The notes beneath the pieces were generated by a model. It was not told the DNA's origin, searched no databases, and was given only the letters and a program-made list of their open reading frames with translations. Below are positions 1 through 7,186 of a stretch of DNA of 52,223 bases, one piece after another (the stretch's first letter is position 1; the number at the start of each line of letters is the position of its first letter). The stretch comes from Betaproteobacteria bacterium. GTDB taxonomy: Bacteria; Pseudomonadota; Gammaproteobacteria; Burkholderiales; CAIKXV01. A program made the translations under genes and the position numbers. Location: the NCBI GenBank assembly GCA_021298815.1, contig JAJTHE010000153.1, forward strand, positions 1 to 52,223. The letters are read 5' to 3'.

Positions 1-68
1 GGTGCGGGGCGGGGCGTGTTGCGCTCGACGATCGGGGCGCGGGTGAGGACGAGGGATTCGAGGGTCAT
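1..68 (-). CDS. Possible start of a CDS running off the left edge
   Basis: An ATG at 68 on the minus strand opens a frame without stops to the window edge, about 22 codons beginning MTLESLVLTRAP. There is no convincing Shine-Dalgarno sequence before it, and the fragment is too short to assign to a family. It may be the start of a real gene beside the decayed zone, or chance in GC-rich DNA. Confidence 0.18.
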   Translation of the reverse strand, partial: MTLESLVLTRAPIVERNTPRPA

Positions 69-100
69 CGGGTGCCGCCCGGCCGAGTTGACCGCCTGAT

Positions 101-190
101 CCAGGGGCCATGGCGGCTCGTGCAGCGCGCCGGCGCGACGCTTGCATCCTCGAAGCCGCGGCCGCAGGGGCGTTTGAAAGTACTATTCGC
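101..190 (+). repeat. 90-bp junction repeat, copy 1
   Basis: This stretch matches 5028-5117 over 90 bp with about eight mismatches, from CCAGGGGCCATGG to GAAAGTACTATTCGC. Its last 26 bp recur at 410-435 with one difference, and a diverged inverted copy lies near 1515-1605. At 5028 the copy follows an IS21-type transposase remnant, so the module is probably the end region of an old mobile element. That origin is inference; the repetition itself is visible in the sequence. Confidence 0.7.
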
Positions 191-409
191 AGGCCTGACC
201 GCTCGGACCGCTCGTACCGCTCGGACTGCTCGGCGCCCTGCGCTGTGCCGGCTGTGCGCGGGCTCCCCCTGCCCCGCCCGGCCGGTGTGATCAGCGCACG
301 CAGGCTGCTGTTCGGGGCGAGCACGCCGCGATAACGCGTCAGATGCCGGCGCGGCGGTGGCACCAGCGCCGCCAGTCGCGCGATGCAGGCAGCAGCGCGT
401 GGGAGCTGG
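191..409 (-). pseudogene. Fragment of an IS91-type transposase
   Basis: Read on the minus strand from about 400, the frame gives RLAALVPPPRRHLTRYRGVL followed by APNSSLRALITP. This resembles the 'LVPxPRxHLxRYxGVLAPN' segment of IS91/Y2-type transposases. The frame then degrades into low-complexity Ser-Glu-Arg repeats encoded by 9-bp units at about 199-234. There is no start codon and no catalytic region, so only a dead fragment remains. It is bracketed by direct repeats of the 26-bp junction sequence at 165-190 and 410-435. Confidence 0.55.
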
Positions 410-435
410 CAGGGGCATTTGAAAGTACTATTCGC
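410..435 (+). repeat. 26-bp junction repeat, copy 2
   Basis: It matches 165-190 at 25 of 26 positions and ends TTTGAAAGTACTATTCGC. It marks the joint between the IS91-type fragment on its left and the enolase-superfamily gene tail on its right. Confidence 0.7.
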
Positions 436-725
436 TGCCGCAGAGCTACGGCATCGTCCAGTTCGCGCGCACGCTCGAGATGATGAAGGGGCACGGCTGG
501 GACCGCAGCCGGTTGTTCCCGCATGGCGGCAACCAGATGACGCTGCATATTGTCGGTGGCTTCGGGCTCGGCGGCTACGAGGCCTATCCCGGCGTGTTTG
601 GTGCGTTCGCCGGTTTCGCCGACGATGCGAAGGTCGAGGCGGGCTGGCTGCAGCTGCCCGACAGCCCGGGCATCGGCTTCGAGGCGCAGGATGCGTTGTA
701 CGCGATCATGAAGCAGATGGGCTGA
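423..725 (+). pseudogene. C-terminal fragment of an enolase-superfamily (mandelate racemase-like) enzyme
   Basis: The reading frame from 423 to the TGA at 723-725 gives about 100 residues, including SYGIVQFARTLEMM, FPHGGNQMTLHI, GLGGYEAYPGVFG and LPDSPGIGFE. These are typical of the C-terminal end of mandelate racemase/muconate lactonising enzymes, for example D-galactarolactone cycloisomerase-like dehydratases. A stop at 420-422 and the junction repeat replace the rest of the gene, so the capping domain and most of the barrel are missing. An ATG at 480 would make an 81-residue ORF, but it would not be a functional enzyme. Confidence 0.7.
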
Positions 726-972
726 GACCTGGGCCGACCCATGCATGGCGGCACATCCGCGCGGGCCGGCTGTGGGTACCCGAGCGCGCGCAGCCATGCC
801 GCGCACCGAACCTTCCCGGCACTGACGCTCTTGACAGAGCCTGGGTCAGGGCGCTGTAGCGAAAAGGCGGCGCGGGGGTCGTCGACGTTGTGTCGTCCGG
901 GGTCTGACAGTGTCCCCGTCGTCGCCCCAGCCCACCTCCAATGCGTCCGATCCATTTTTCAGGAGCGCTCCG
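726..972. other. Non-coding stretch between gene fragments
   Basis: I see no gene here that I can support. The segment ends with AGGAG at 961-965, which is a good ribosome-binding site for the exported protein starting at 973. Confidence 0.4.
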
Positions 973-1557
973 ATGGTAAAGCGACTGTCTCGCCTCGTCC
1001 GGGCTGCCCTGGTCGCGCTCGCGGCGGCGAGTACGTCCGCCAAGGCCAGCATGCTCATCACTCTCGATCGCATCAGCGACACCCAGGTCCGGATGACCGG
1101 CACGGGTTCCGTCGGGGGGGGGGGCGCCAGCGTGTTCAACACACTCGTACTGGACGGCGGGGTGGTCGCGGGCTCCGGCTCGGGCTCCGCCTCCGGCAAC
1201 TTCGCGATCGGCGGTTATGACGTCCTCTCATGGGGCACGTTTTCCGGCTCACTGGCGTTGTTCTCGACTGGTACCTTCACCGAAGCACAGTCCCCGACCG
1301 GGTCGGGCGTGCTGTCGCTCGACACGGGTAACGGCATCTTCAATCCGGTCGGTTCCAGCGGCGCGCTCGTGGGGAACATCCTCGGAGGGAGTGTCGCCGA
1401 TCAGCGGCTGGTAGGACGCTGGCAGATCGTCGAGGCGCCGGTGGCCATTCCGCTGCCCTGGCATCAGCGGGTGTCCCGCTCTGTGGTTCCACGAGGAGGT
1501 CGAGATCACCATCGGCGAATAGTACTTTCGAACACCCCCCGCAGCCACGGCCCGTAG
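973..1557 (+). CDS. Exported protein resembling PEP-CTERM family members, 3' end disrupted
   Basis: The ATG at 973 has AGGAG seven bases upstream. The product starts with a basic N-terminus and a hydrophobic signal segment (VRAALVALAAASTSAKAS), followed by a Gly/Ser/Thr-rich body low in Lys and Cys. Such a composition is common in secreted PEP-CTERM proteins. Around residue 160 it reaches VAIPLPW, where a PEP-CTERM sorting tail (VPxP, hydrophobic helix, arginines) would be expected. The sequence then changes character and runs through the inverted junction repeat at 1515-1529 to a stop at 1557. The gene is therefore probably truncated by an insertion. An 11-G run at 1114-1124 lies inside the coding region. 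The family assignment is tentative. Confidence 0.5.
   Translation: MVKRLSRLVRAALVALAAASTSAKASMLITLDRISDTQVRMTGTGSVGGGGASVFNTLVLDGGVVAGSGSGSASGNFAIGGYDVLSWGTFSGSLALFSTGTFTEAQSPTGSGVLSLDTGNGIFNPVGSSGALVGNILGGSVADQRLVGRWQIVEAPVAIPLPWHQRVSRSVVPRGGRDHHRRIVLSNTPRSHGP
1114..1124 (+). repeat. Homopolymeric G11 tract inside a coding region
   Basis: Eleven consecutive G bases encode a Gly run at about residue 48-51 of the exported protein. Tracts this long are prone to slipped-strand length change, which would switch the frame of the downstream codons. Confidence 0.9.
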
Positions 1558-1605
1558 AACCCAGGCATCGCGCTGACGCGCTGCACGAGCAGCGTGGCCT
1601 CCAGG
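1515..1605 (-). repeat. Diverged, inverted copy of the junction repeat
   Basis: On the minus strand the segment ends GAAAGTACTATTCGC (1529-1515), identical to the core at 101-190 and 410-435. The preceding bases share patches such as CTCGTGCAGCGCGTC with the 90-bp copies but have drifted considerably. It lies where the exported-protein gene loses its normal tail. Confidence 0.5.
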
Positions 1606-1654
1606 TGAGACGGTCGACCTGTCGATGCCGTCCCGGCAGCGTCGCTGCGCCAGG

Positions 1655-1837
1655 TTACATCGCCCACTGACCCGGCGGTGCGCGCGCCGCGTGCAGCACA
1701 CGCGGCTCCTGCGACCTGTCCGATGCGTGATCACCCTGCGCGAGAATGCGCGCGATCACCGCGGGGGCCTCGATGCTCGCCACGATCTTCAGCCGCGCTC
1801 CGCACCGCGCACAGCTCTCGATCTCGATGCCGAATAG
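1655..1837 (-). pseudogene. C-terminal fragment of an IS91-type transposase
   Basis: The frame reads LFGIEIESCARCGARLKIVA followed by SIEAPAVIARILAQ. This resembles the 'CxxCGgxLkviAsIeePavIarIL' tail of IS91-family transposases. The catalytic part is absent. The fragment is fused at about 1837 to the start of an unrelated gene read in the same direction, so this is debris. It is on the same strand as the fragment at 191-409, but the two pieces lie in the wrong order to be one intact copy. Confidence 0.6.
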
Positions 1838-1934
1838 CGGCATCGGCAAGGCTGAAGTAGTCGTACTCGACGCCATCGACCACCACCGGGCGGCGCAGGG
1901 CCATCGCCTGCAGCGTGGACATCGCCTCGCTCAT
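1837..1934 (-). pseudogene. Truncated gene start, possibly aconitase-like
   Basis: An ATG at 1934 is preceded on its strand by GGGGAG at good spacing. It opens about 33 codons (MSEAMSTLQAMALRRP, then VVVDGVEYDYFSLADAA) before the frame meets the IS91-type fragment. The DGxxYDYFSL pattern resembles the N-terminus of AcnA-type aconitases. The piece is too short to be sure; it could be the start of another enzyme. Confidence 0.35.
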
Positions 1935-1973
1935 CTGCTCCCCACGTTCGGTCTCCACTGCGCAGCCCCGGCG

Positions 1974-2760
1974 CTACCGCCCGCCTTCGGAAAACCGCGC
2001 CACCTGCCCCTTCCACGCATCGGACAGCAGGCAGGGCAGCCAGGCCTCGTTCTCGGCCGGCAGCCCGGCGGACAGCGTCGTCTCCTGCGAGGCGTTCAAC
2101 GCGATCTTCGCCTGGATCAGCGACATCCGCGGCTGACGCGCGATCGACCGCGCCAGCTCCATCGCAGCCGTCTTCAGTTCAGCGTGCGGTACCACCCGCA
2201 GCACGACGCCCAACCGCTCGGCCTCGTGAGCATCGAACCGTCGCCCGGTGAAGATCAGTTCCTTGGCCTTCTGCAGCCCGACCGCGCGCGGCAAGCGCTG
2301 CGTGCCGCCCGCGCCGGGCAGGAAACCCAGCCCGACCTCGGGGAGCGCGAAGGTCGCGCGGTCGGATGCGATCGGGAGATCACACTGCAGTGCGAGTTCG
2401 AAGCCACCGCCCAGGCACCAGCTGTTGATCGCGGCCAGCATGGGCTTGACCATCGACGCCACCGAACTTACCCACCGGCTGCGGAAGTAGCGCCGCTCGT
2501 CGTACAGCTCCTGCACGCTGCGCTAGCGGCGCTCCTTGAGGTCCGCGCCCGCGCAGAAGGCCTTGTCCCCTTCGCCGGTGAACACCGCCACGCTCACTTC
2601 GGGATCGGCATCTAGCGCGCGCGCACTCGATGATCTCCGCGCGCAGCTGCAGGTTGACCGTGTTCATCACCTGCGGCCGGGTCAGAGTGACCAGCGCCAC
2701 ACCGTCAGCGGCGTTCACGCGCTTCACCTCGGTCGTGAGCGGATGGTCCTGCGTGTTCAT
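1974..2760 (-). pseudogene. Enoyl-CoA hydratase, inactivated by a frameshift and a stop
   Basis: The gene starts at the ATG at 2760, preceded by AAGGAGAC. It runs as MNTQDHPLTTEVKRVNAADG up to about codon 50, where the frame slips within a CG-repeat near 2620. The second frame continues with TGEGDKAFCAGADLKERR, then meets a TAG at 2525-2523, and resumes as QELYDERRYF to the natural end at 1974. The crotonase catalytic motifs are otherwise intact (GGGFELALQCD and FALPEVGLGFLPGAGG). The full length would be about 262 residues, normal for enoyl-CoA hydratase. Two independent lesions argue for a real pseudogene rather than one sequencing error. Confidence 0.85.
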
Positions 2761-3028
2761 GGTGCGTCTCCTTCTGCGGGGCTGTGGGTGCGGGGGCTCC
2801 TGCCGGATGCTCTACCGACGCCCGGCCATCGAGCCGGCGGGCCCCGCCGCCTCGTGACGATGTGCAGTAGCCCAGCAACGCGTCCCGGATCGTAACGCAG
2901 CCGATGGTTTTCGCGCTCGACCGCCCGCCCAACCCGCCCGCCCTCACGCAGCGAGCTGTGGCCGGCATCGCCGATGTCGGCCGAGGAACCCGCCAGCGAA
3001 CGGAGTCAGCAGACGCGACCGCCGCCGA
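2761..3028. other. Non-coding stretch
   Basis: I see no supportable gene between the enoyl-CoA hydratase pseudogene and the membrane protein ending at 3029. Its left edge supplies the ribosome-binding site of the pseudogene. The short open frames here have no family signature. Confidence 0.4.
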
Positions 3029-3550
3029 TCAGTGTTCTTCCGTGGAAGGGCGCGGCCAGGCGATCAGGCCAGCGATCACCAGCAGCAGTGCGGCAGCCCC
3101 GAAGAAGGCGATCAGGTCGGCGGGTCGGCTGCCCAGCAGGAAATAACATGCGGGATCAACCGTGAACCGCGTGTTTCCTTCCGGCTCGGAATGCCAGGCG
3201 CTGTTGCAGTCCCCATCCCAGATCCTGAAGCTGTAGTCGGTGCGGCCAGCTGTCGGCGGGTTGTAGTCGAAGACAGTCCATTGCAGTGGCAACCGCGACG
3301 TCGCCTCGGCCCGCGTGACGTAGCCCGCGTCCTTTGCCCAGGCCCTGAACGCGGTCTCGCTGGGGTAGCCACCGGTCGCTCGCAGGTGGTCGCCGATGTA
3401 GCGCACGGCATGGCCAATCACCTCCCCCTCGTACGGGTGAAGTTCGCGGATGTTCGACTCCCGCTGGATAGAGAGCACGCCAAGGAGGAGAAACGGCACG
3501 CTCGCCAGGACGAGCGCGGCGGCCCCGAGCACTCGCAGCACGCGGTTCAT
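3029..3550 (-). CDS. Hypothetical protein with two membrane segments
   Basis: I do not recognise this family. From the ATG at 3550 the product is 173 residues, with one hydrophobic helix at about 5-28 (VLRVLGAAALVLASVPFLLL) and another near the C-terminus (LIAFFGAAALLLVIAGLIAW). Between them is a soluble, probably periplasmic segment containing two Cys that could pair (DCNSAW and DPACYF). An open frame extends upstream to 3640, but it would start inside the IS5 end, so 3550 is the better start. The IS lies 75 bp upstream and may have displaced the native promoter. Confidence 0.5.
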   Translation of the reverse strand: MNRVLRVLGAAALVLASVPFLLLGVLSIQRESNIRELHPYEGEVIGHAVRYIGDHLRATGGYPSETAFRAWAKDAGYVTRAEATSRLPLQWTVFDYNPPTAGRTDYSFRIWDGDCNSAWHSEPEGNTRFTVDPACYFLLGSRPADLIAFFGAAALLLVIAGLIAWPRPSTEEH

Positions 3551-3625
3551 TGCACTGCGCGTCCGCGAAGTCGTTCGTCGGCAGCTGCCCCCATCCAGTG
3601 GCGTTGTCGCATCAGGCACCGAAAA

Positions 3626-4790
3626 GGAAGGTCTGAACAAGTCGAAGCCGATGCGAGTCGGCGTCTGATTCGAGCGACAAGCGCTTGCGTGGGCAGCCTG
3701 AACGGCCGAAACCGTTCTCTGCAGTTGCCGTTTCTGCTCTTCATGCCATCTGCGGACGCACCGCTCCCGTCATCGCCAGCAATCGCTTCCGGACCATGTA
3801 CAGGTTTGCCAGCGCGAACAGTGTGACGATCTGCGAGGTGTTCTTCATCAGCCCCTTGAAGCAGACCTTCCGGTAACCGAAGATGCACTTCAACGCCCAG
3901 AACGGATGCTCGAACCGCGCCCGCACCTGGGCCTTGCGCTTCTCTTCGAGCATCACCAGTTCGCGCGTTTGCTCCGGGTCGATCGTCTTCAGCTGGCTGC
4001 GGCGCCGGGCGATCTTCCATTCGATCTTCCGGCGGCCCACGCGCTGCTCGGCTCCGGTGTAGCCCGCGTCGGCATGGACGGTCTTCTCCTTGCCGTGAAG
4101 AAGCTGGTCGACCTGTTCGACATCGGACTCATTGGCGGGTGTCGTGACGACCGTGTGCACCAATCCCGAGTCGGTGTCGGCGGCGATGTGCGCCTTCATG
4201 CCGAAGTGCCAGTTGTTCCCCTTCTTCGTCTGGTGCATCTCCGGGTCGCGCTCGCCGCTGCTGTTCTTCGTCGAGCTGGGCGCAGCGATGATCGTCGCAT
4301 CGACCATCGTTCCGCGCTTGACCATCATTCCCTTGCGAGCCAGATGGGCGTTGACCGCATCCAGGATCAGCGGTGCGAGTTCCTCCCGCTCCATCAGGCG
4401 ACGAAAGTTCAGGATCGTCGTCTCGTCGGGAATAGCCTCGAGCAGCGACAACCCGGAGAACTTACGCATCGACGCCACTTCGTAGAGCGTTTCCTCCATC
4501 CCCGGATCGCTCAGGCCGAACCAGTTCTGCATCAGGTGGATGCGCAGCATCGTCTGCAGCGGGTAAGGCTGGCGGCCACGGCCGACCTTCGGGTAGACCG
4601 GTTCAATCTCCCGGATCAGCGCCATCCACGGAATCACCTCCTCCATCTCTTCAAGGAACAGTTTGCGGCGTGTCTTCTTCCGTTTGCCCGCGTGCTCCGC
4701 ATCGCTGAAACTCATCTGGCCCATAGAGCTTTCCCGTCGTGCTCGCTGCTTCGATGAAATCACATTTCGATGGACTTGTTCAGACCTTCC
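3626..4790 (-). mobile_element. IS5-family insertion sequence, 1165 bp
   Basis: The element is bounded by perfect 18-bp terminal inverted repeats, GGAAGGTCTGAACAAGTC at 3626-3643 and its complement at 4773-4790. The GGAAGGT start is typical of the IS5 group. It carries one transposase gene that fills almost the whole element. The bases outside are AAAA on the left and CTAA on the right, so no target-site duplication is visible. CTAA fits the YTAR target preference of IS5, and the right flank is inside an IS21-type transposase remnant. The left junction has probably been rearranged after insertion. Confidence 0.9.
3741..4763 (-). CDS. IS5-family DDE transposase
   Basis: The product is 340 residues, full length for the IS5 group. 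It has the N-terminal segment with MEEVIPWMALIREIEPVYPK and GRQPYPLQTMLRIHLMQNWF. The DDE core follows: VDATIIAAPSSTKN with the first Asp, then HADAGYTGAE with the second. The region with LKCIFGYRKVCFKGLMKN lies near the C-terminus and follows the catalytic Glu area (around ARARFEHPFW). The ORF is uninterrupted, so the enzyme may be active. It catalyses cut-and-paste movement of the surrounding element. The ATG at 4763 is 27 bases inside the right end; an internal ATG (MGQMSFSD) is a possible alternative start. Confidence 0.92.
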   Translation of the reverse strand: MISSKQRARRESSMGQMSFSDAEHAGKRKKTRRKLFLEEMEEVIPWMALIREIEPVYPKVGRGRQPYPLQTMLRIHLMQNWFGLSDPGMEETLYEVASMRKFSGLSLLEAIPDETTILNFRRLMEREELAPLILDAVNAHLARKGMMVKRGTMVDATIIAAPSSTKNSSGERDPEMHQTKKGNNWHFGMKAHIAADTDSGLVHTVVTTPANESDVEQVDQLLHGKEKTVHADAGYTGAEQRVGRRKIEWKIARRRSQLKTIDPEQTRELVMLEEKRKAQVRARFEHPFWALKCIFGYRKVCFKGLMKNTSQIVTLFALANLYMVRKRLLAMTGAVRPQMA

Positions 4791-4795
4791 CTAAG

Positions 4796-5033
4796 GCTAC
4801 GCGGGTGACTACACCCGGCTGACCGACTTCGTCCGCGGCTGGCGCGTCGCGCAGGGGAAGCTCTCCACGACTGCGGCCTTCGTGCCGCTGCGGTTCGCGG
4901 CGGGCGAGGCGTTCCAGTTCGACTGTAGCGAGGAAGGGCTGGTGATCGACGGGCTGTACCGGCGATAGCAGGTCTCGCACCTGAAGCTGTGCTCGAGCCG
5001 GGCGTTCTGACGGGTGGCCTATCCGAGCCAGGG
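4796..5033 (+). pseudogene. istA: IS21-type IstA transposase remnant
   Basis: The forward frame reads GDYTRLTDFVRGWRVAQGK, then FVPLRFAAGEAFQFDCSEEG, then QVSHLKLCSSRAF and VAYPSQG. These match the DDE core of IstA, where FQFDWSEEG carries the first catalytic Asp. Here the Trp is Cys, and in-frame TAG and TGA codons interrupt the frame near 4966 and 5010. The 5' part has been cut off by the IS5 insertion. The 3' part ends abruptly at the 90-bp junction repeat. The helper gene istB is absent. Confidence 0.8.
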
Positions 5034-5117
5034 GCCATGGCTGCTCGTGCAGCGCGTCGGCGCGACGCTCGCGTCCTCGAGGCCGCGGCCGCAGGGGCGA
5101 ATGAAAGTGCTATTCGC
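5028..5117 (+). repeat. 90-bp junction repeat, copy 3
   Basis: It is about 91 percent identical to 101-190 and ends ATGAAAGTGCTATTCGC. It follows the IstA remnant directly, as if an internal deletion had joined the transposase gene to the right end of its own element. The copy stops 18 bp beyond the patatin stop codon, and it marks the boundary between the debris zone and intact genes. Confidence 0.7.
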
Positions 5118-5135
5118 CGGCGATCCACGCGCGGA

Positions 5136-6203
5136 CTAGAGGAATCGCTCCCGCACGTCCGTCGATGACTCGACACCCACCTTGTCGTAATGCTCGTCGA
5201 GGAAGGCATGTCCACGTGCACGCCCCAGGTCGCGCAGCCAGCACAGGAACGGCCAGCCCGCGTTGAGCTTCGACGACGTCGACAGCCGCCGCATCTGCTC
5301 CTCCGCGTCCACCGTGTGGATGCGCATCTTCTTCAGCCGGCCGCCATCGTCGAAGCCCTTGTCGATCAGGTCGGTGACGAACTGGATCGCGCGCATCTCG
5401 CGCATCAGGTTCGAGTTGAACGAGATCTCGTTGATGCGGTCGAAGATCGCGGTGGGCGAGCGCGGCACCTCGGCCATGCGGATCGGGTTGATCATCACCA
5501 GCAGGATGTCCTGCGTCGCGCATTCGTAGAACAGCGGGTACAGCGGCGGGTTGCCCATGTAGCCGCCGTCCCAGTAGTGCTGTCCCTCGATCTCGACCGC
5601 CTGGTACAGGAACGGCAGGCAGGCCGAGGCGAGCACGCGCTCGGCGGTCATCTCGTGGGTGCGGAACACCTTGATGCGGCCAGTGTTGACGTTGGTCGCA
5701 CAGGTGAACAGCTTGATGTCGCTGTTGGCGCGGATGCGCTTGAAGTCGACCTGTTCGTACAGGATGTCGCGCAACGGATTGAAGTTCGCCGGGTTGATCT
5801 GGTAGGGCGAAGCCATCCGCGTCAGCGCGTCGAACCACTGGAACATCGGCGAGAAGTCGAGGTTGCCCACCGACATCCAGCGGTCGAGCGGCGAGGGCTT
5901 GATCGGGGAGAACAGGGCCGCCTCGGAGACCGCGCGCCAGAAGCGCTCCAGCGCGTCGCGTGCGCCGTCGCGGCCGTTGGTGACCAATCCGTGCGCGGTG
6001 ACCGCCGCGTTCATCGCGCCGGCACTGGTGCCCACCAGCGACTCGACCGAGATCCGGCCATCTTCGAGCAGGCGGTCGATCACGCCCCAGGTGAACGCGC
6101 CATGCGCGCCGCCACCCTGCAGGGCGAGGTTGACCGGTTTCGGCGCGGCGCCACCCGTTGCCGGGTTCGCCGCTGCATCGTTCGTTCTGGGGGATGTCGC
6201 CAT
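5136..6203 (-). CDS. Patatin-like phospholipase
   Basis: This is a 355-residue patatin-family lipid acyl hydrolase, expected to cleave acyl chains from phospholipids. The oxyanion motif GGGAHGA lies at about 30-36, the nucleophile is Ser60 in VGTSAGA, and the partner Asp212 is in WDGGYMGNPP, so the Ser-Asp dyad is complete. The frame is open well upstream, but the ATG at 6203 (MATSPRT) is the plausible start because the patatin domain begins soon after it. There is no signal peptide. It lies 19 bp after the reductase gene on the same strand, so the two may be co-transcribed. The natural substrate cannot be told from sequence. Confidence 0.88.
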   Translation of the reverse strand: MATSPRTNDAAANPATGGAAPKPVNLALQGGGAHGAFTWGVIDRLLEDGRISVESLVGTSAGAMNAAVTAHGLVTNGRDGARDALERFWRAVSEAALFSPIKPSPLDRWMSVGNLDFSPMFQWFDALTRMASPYQINPANFNPLRDILYEQVDFKRIRANSDIKLFTCATNVNTGRIKVFRTHEMTAERVLASACLPFLYQAVEIEGQHYWDGGYMGNPPLYPLFYECATQDILLVMINPIRMAEVPRSPTAIFDRINEISFNSNLMREMRAIQFVTDLIDKGFDDGGRLKKMRIHTVDAEEQMRRLSTSSKLNAGWPFLCWLRDLGRARGHAFLDEHYDKVGVESSTDVRERFL

Positions 6204-6222
6204 GTGTGCCTGTCGCAGGGAG

Positions 6223-7137
6223 TCAGTTGCCGTCGAGCAGGCCGAGGTAGCGGTCGATCGCGGTATGGTGTACCGACACGTCCTTCGTCGCGCCCAGTTT
6301 CTGTTCGGCGTCGTTCCATACGCGCACCACGGTGTCGGCCAGCGCGGTCTGCATGCCGGTGGCATCGGCCACCTCCAGCGCGGTACGCAGGTCCTTCGCC
6401 ATCAGGGCGAGGCCGAAGCCGTCGGCATAGCTGCCCGAGAGCACGAACGGCTTCATCTTGACCAGGGTGCTGTTGTTCACGCCGGTCGAGGCGTTGATGA
6501 TGTCGACGATGGTGGCGGGTTCCAGTCCGAAGCGCGCGCCGGCGCGCACCGCCTCGCAGGCTGCGAGCAGGCCCGCGGCCGACACGTAGTTGTTCAGCGC
6601 CTTGATCGCATGGCCGGCGCCGAGCCTGCCGGCCACCATCGGCTTGCCCATCGGCGCGAACACCGGCTGCACGGCTTCGATCGTCGCCGGGTCGCCGCCG
6701 ACCATGATCGCCAGCGTGCCATCGACCGCCCGGCGCACGCCGCCCGACACCGGTGCGTCGACCAGCCGGATGTCCATCTTCGCGAGCAGGCTGCCCAGTT
6801 CGCGCGTGCCGACCGGCGAGGACGAGCTCATGTCGATGACGACCGCGCCCTTCCTCAACGAGCCGGCGACCGCGCCGGTGCCATCGCCGGCTTCGCCGAG
6901 CAGCACGCGGCGCACGGTCTTGCCGTCCGGCAGCATGGTGATCACCACGTCGCAGGCTGCGCCCAACGCCTCCAGCGAAGCGGCAGCCTTCTGGCCGAGT
7001 TCCTTAGCGAGGGACTCGGTCAGCGTGCGGTCGAGGTCGAGCAGCAGCAGTCTGTGGCCCGCGCCCGACAGACGGGTAGTCATCGGCCGGCCCATGTTGC
7101 CCAGGCCGATGAATCCGATCGTGCTGCCTTCCTTCAT
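6223..7137 (-). CDS. 3-hydroxyisobutyrate dehydrogenase-family NAD(P)-dependent reductase
   Basis: The 304-residue protein belongs to the beta-hydroxyacid dehydrogenase family, which includes MmsB and GarR. It has the Rossmann motif GLGNMG at 11-16, the substrate-binding motif DAPVSGG at 127-133 and the catalytic Lys at about 179 (GAGHAIKALNN). The start at 7137 is preceded by AAGGAG. Members oxidise 3-hydroxyisobutyrate or reduce tartronate semialdehyde; sequence alone does not separate them. Neighbours are an ornithine-cyclodeaminase-like gene upstream (49 bp) and a patatin downstream, which do not form a known pathway. Confidence 0.9.
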   Translation of the reverse strand: MKEGSTIGFIGLGNMGRPMTTRLSGAGHRLLLLDLDRTLTESLAKELGQKAAASLEALGAACDVVITMLPDGKTVRRVLLGEAGDGTGAVAGSLRKGAVVIDMSSSSPVGTRELGSLLAKMDIRLVDAPVSGGVRRAVDGTLAIMVGGDPATIEAVQPVFAPMGKPMVAGRLGAGHAIKALNNYVSAAGLLAACEAVRAGARFGLEPATIVDIINASTGVNNSTLVKMKPFVLSGSYADGFGLALMAKDLRTALEVADATGMQTALADTVVRVWNDAEQKLGATKDVSVHHTAIDRYLGLLDGN

Positions 7138-7186
7138 GTCTTCTCCTTGTCGCGGCCAAGGCCGCGGTGCATGTCGCCTGCGGCGC

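Noticed and set aside
199..234. Nine-base tandem units near the left edge as a possible CRISPR or satellite
   Set aside because: There are only about four imperfect units, in frame with a decayed transposase, with no spacers.
4760..5221. Minus-strand ORF across the IstA remnant
   Set aside because: It is antisense to a recognisable IS21 transposase fragment and crosses the IS5 end and the repeat.
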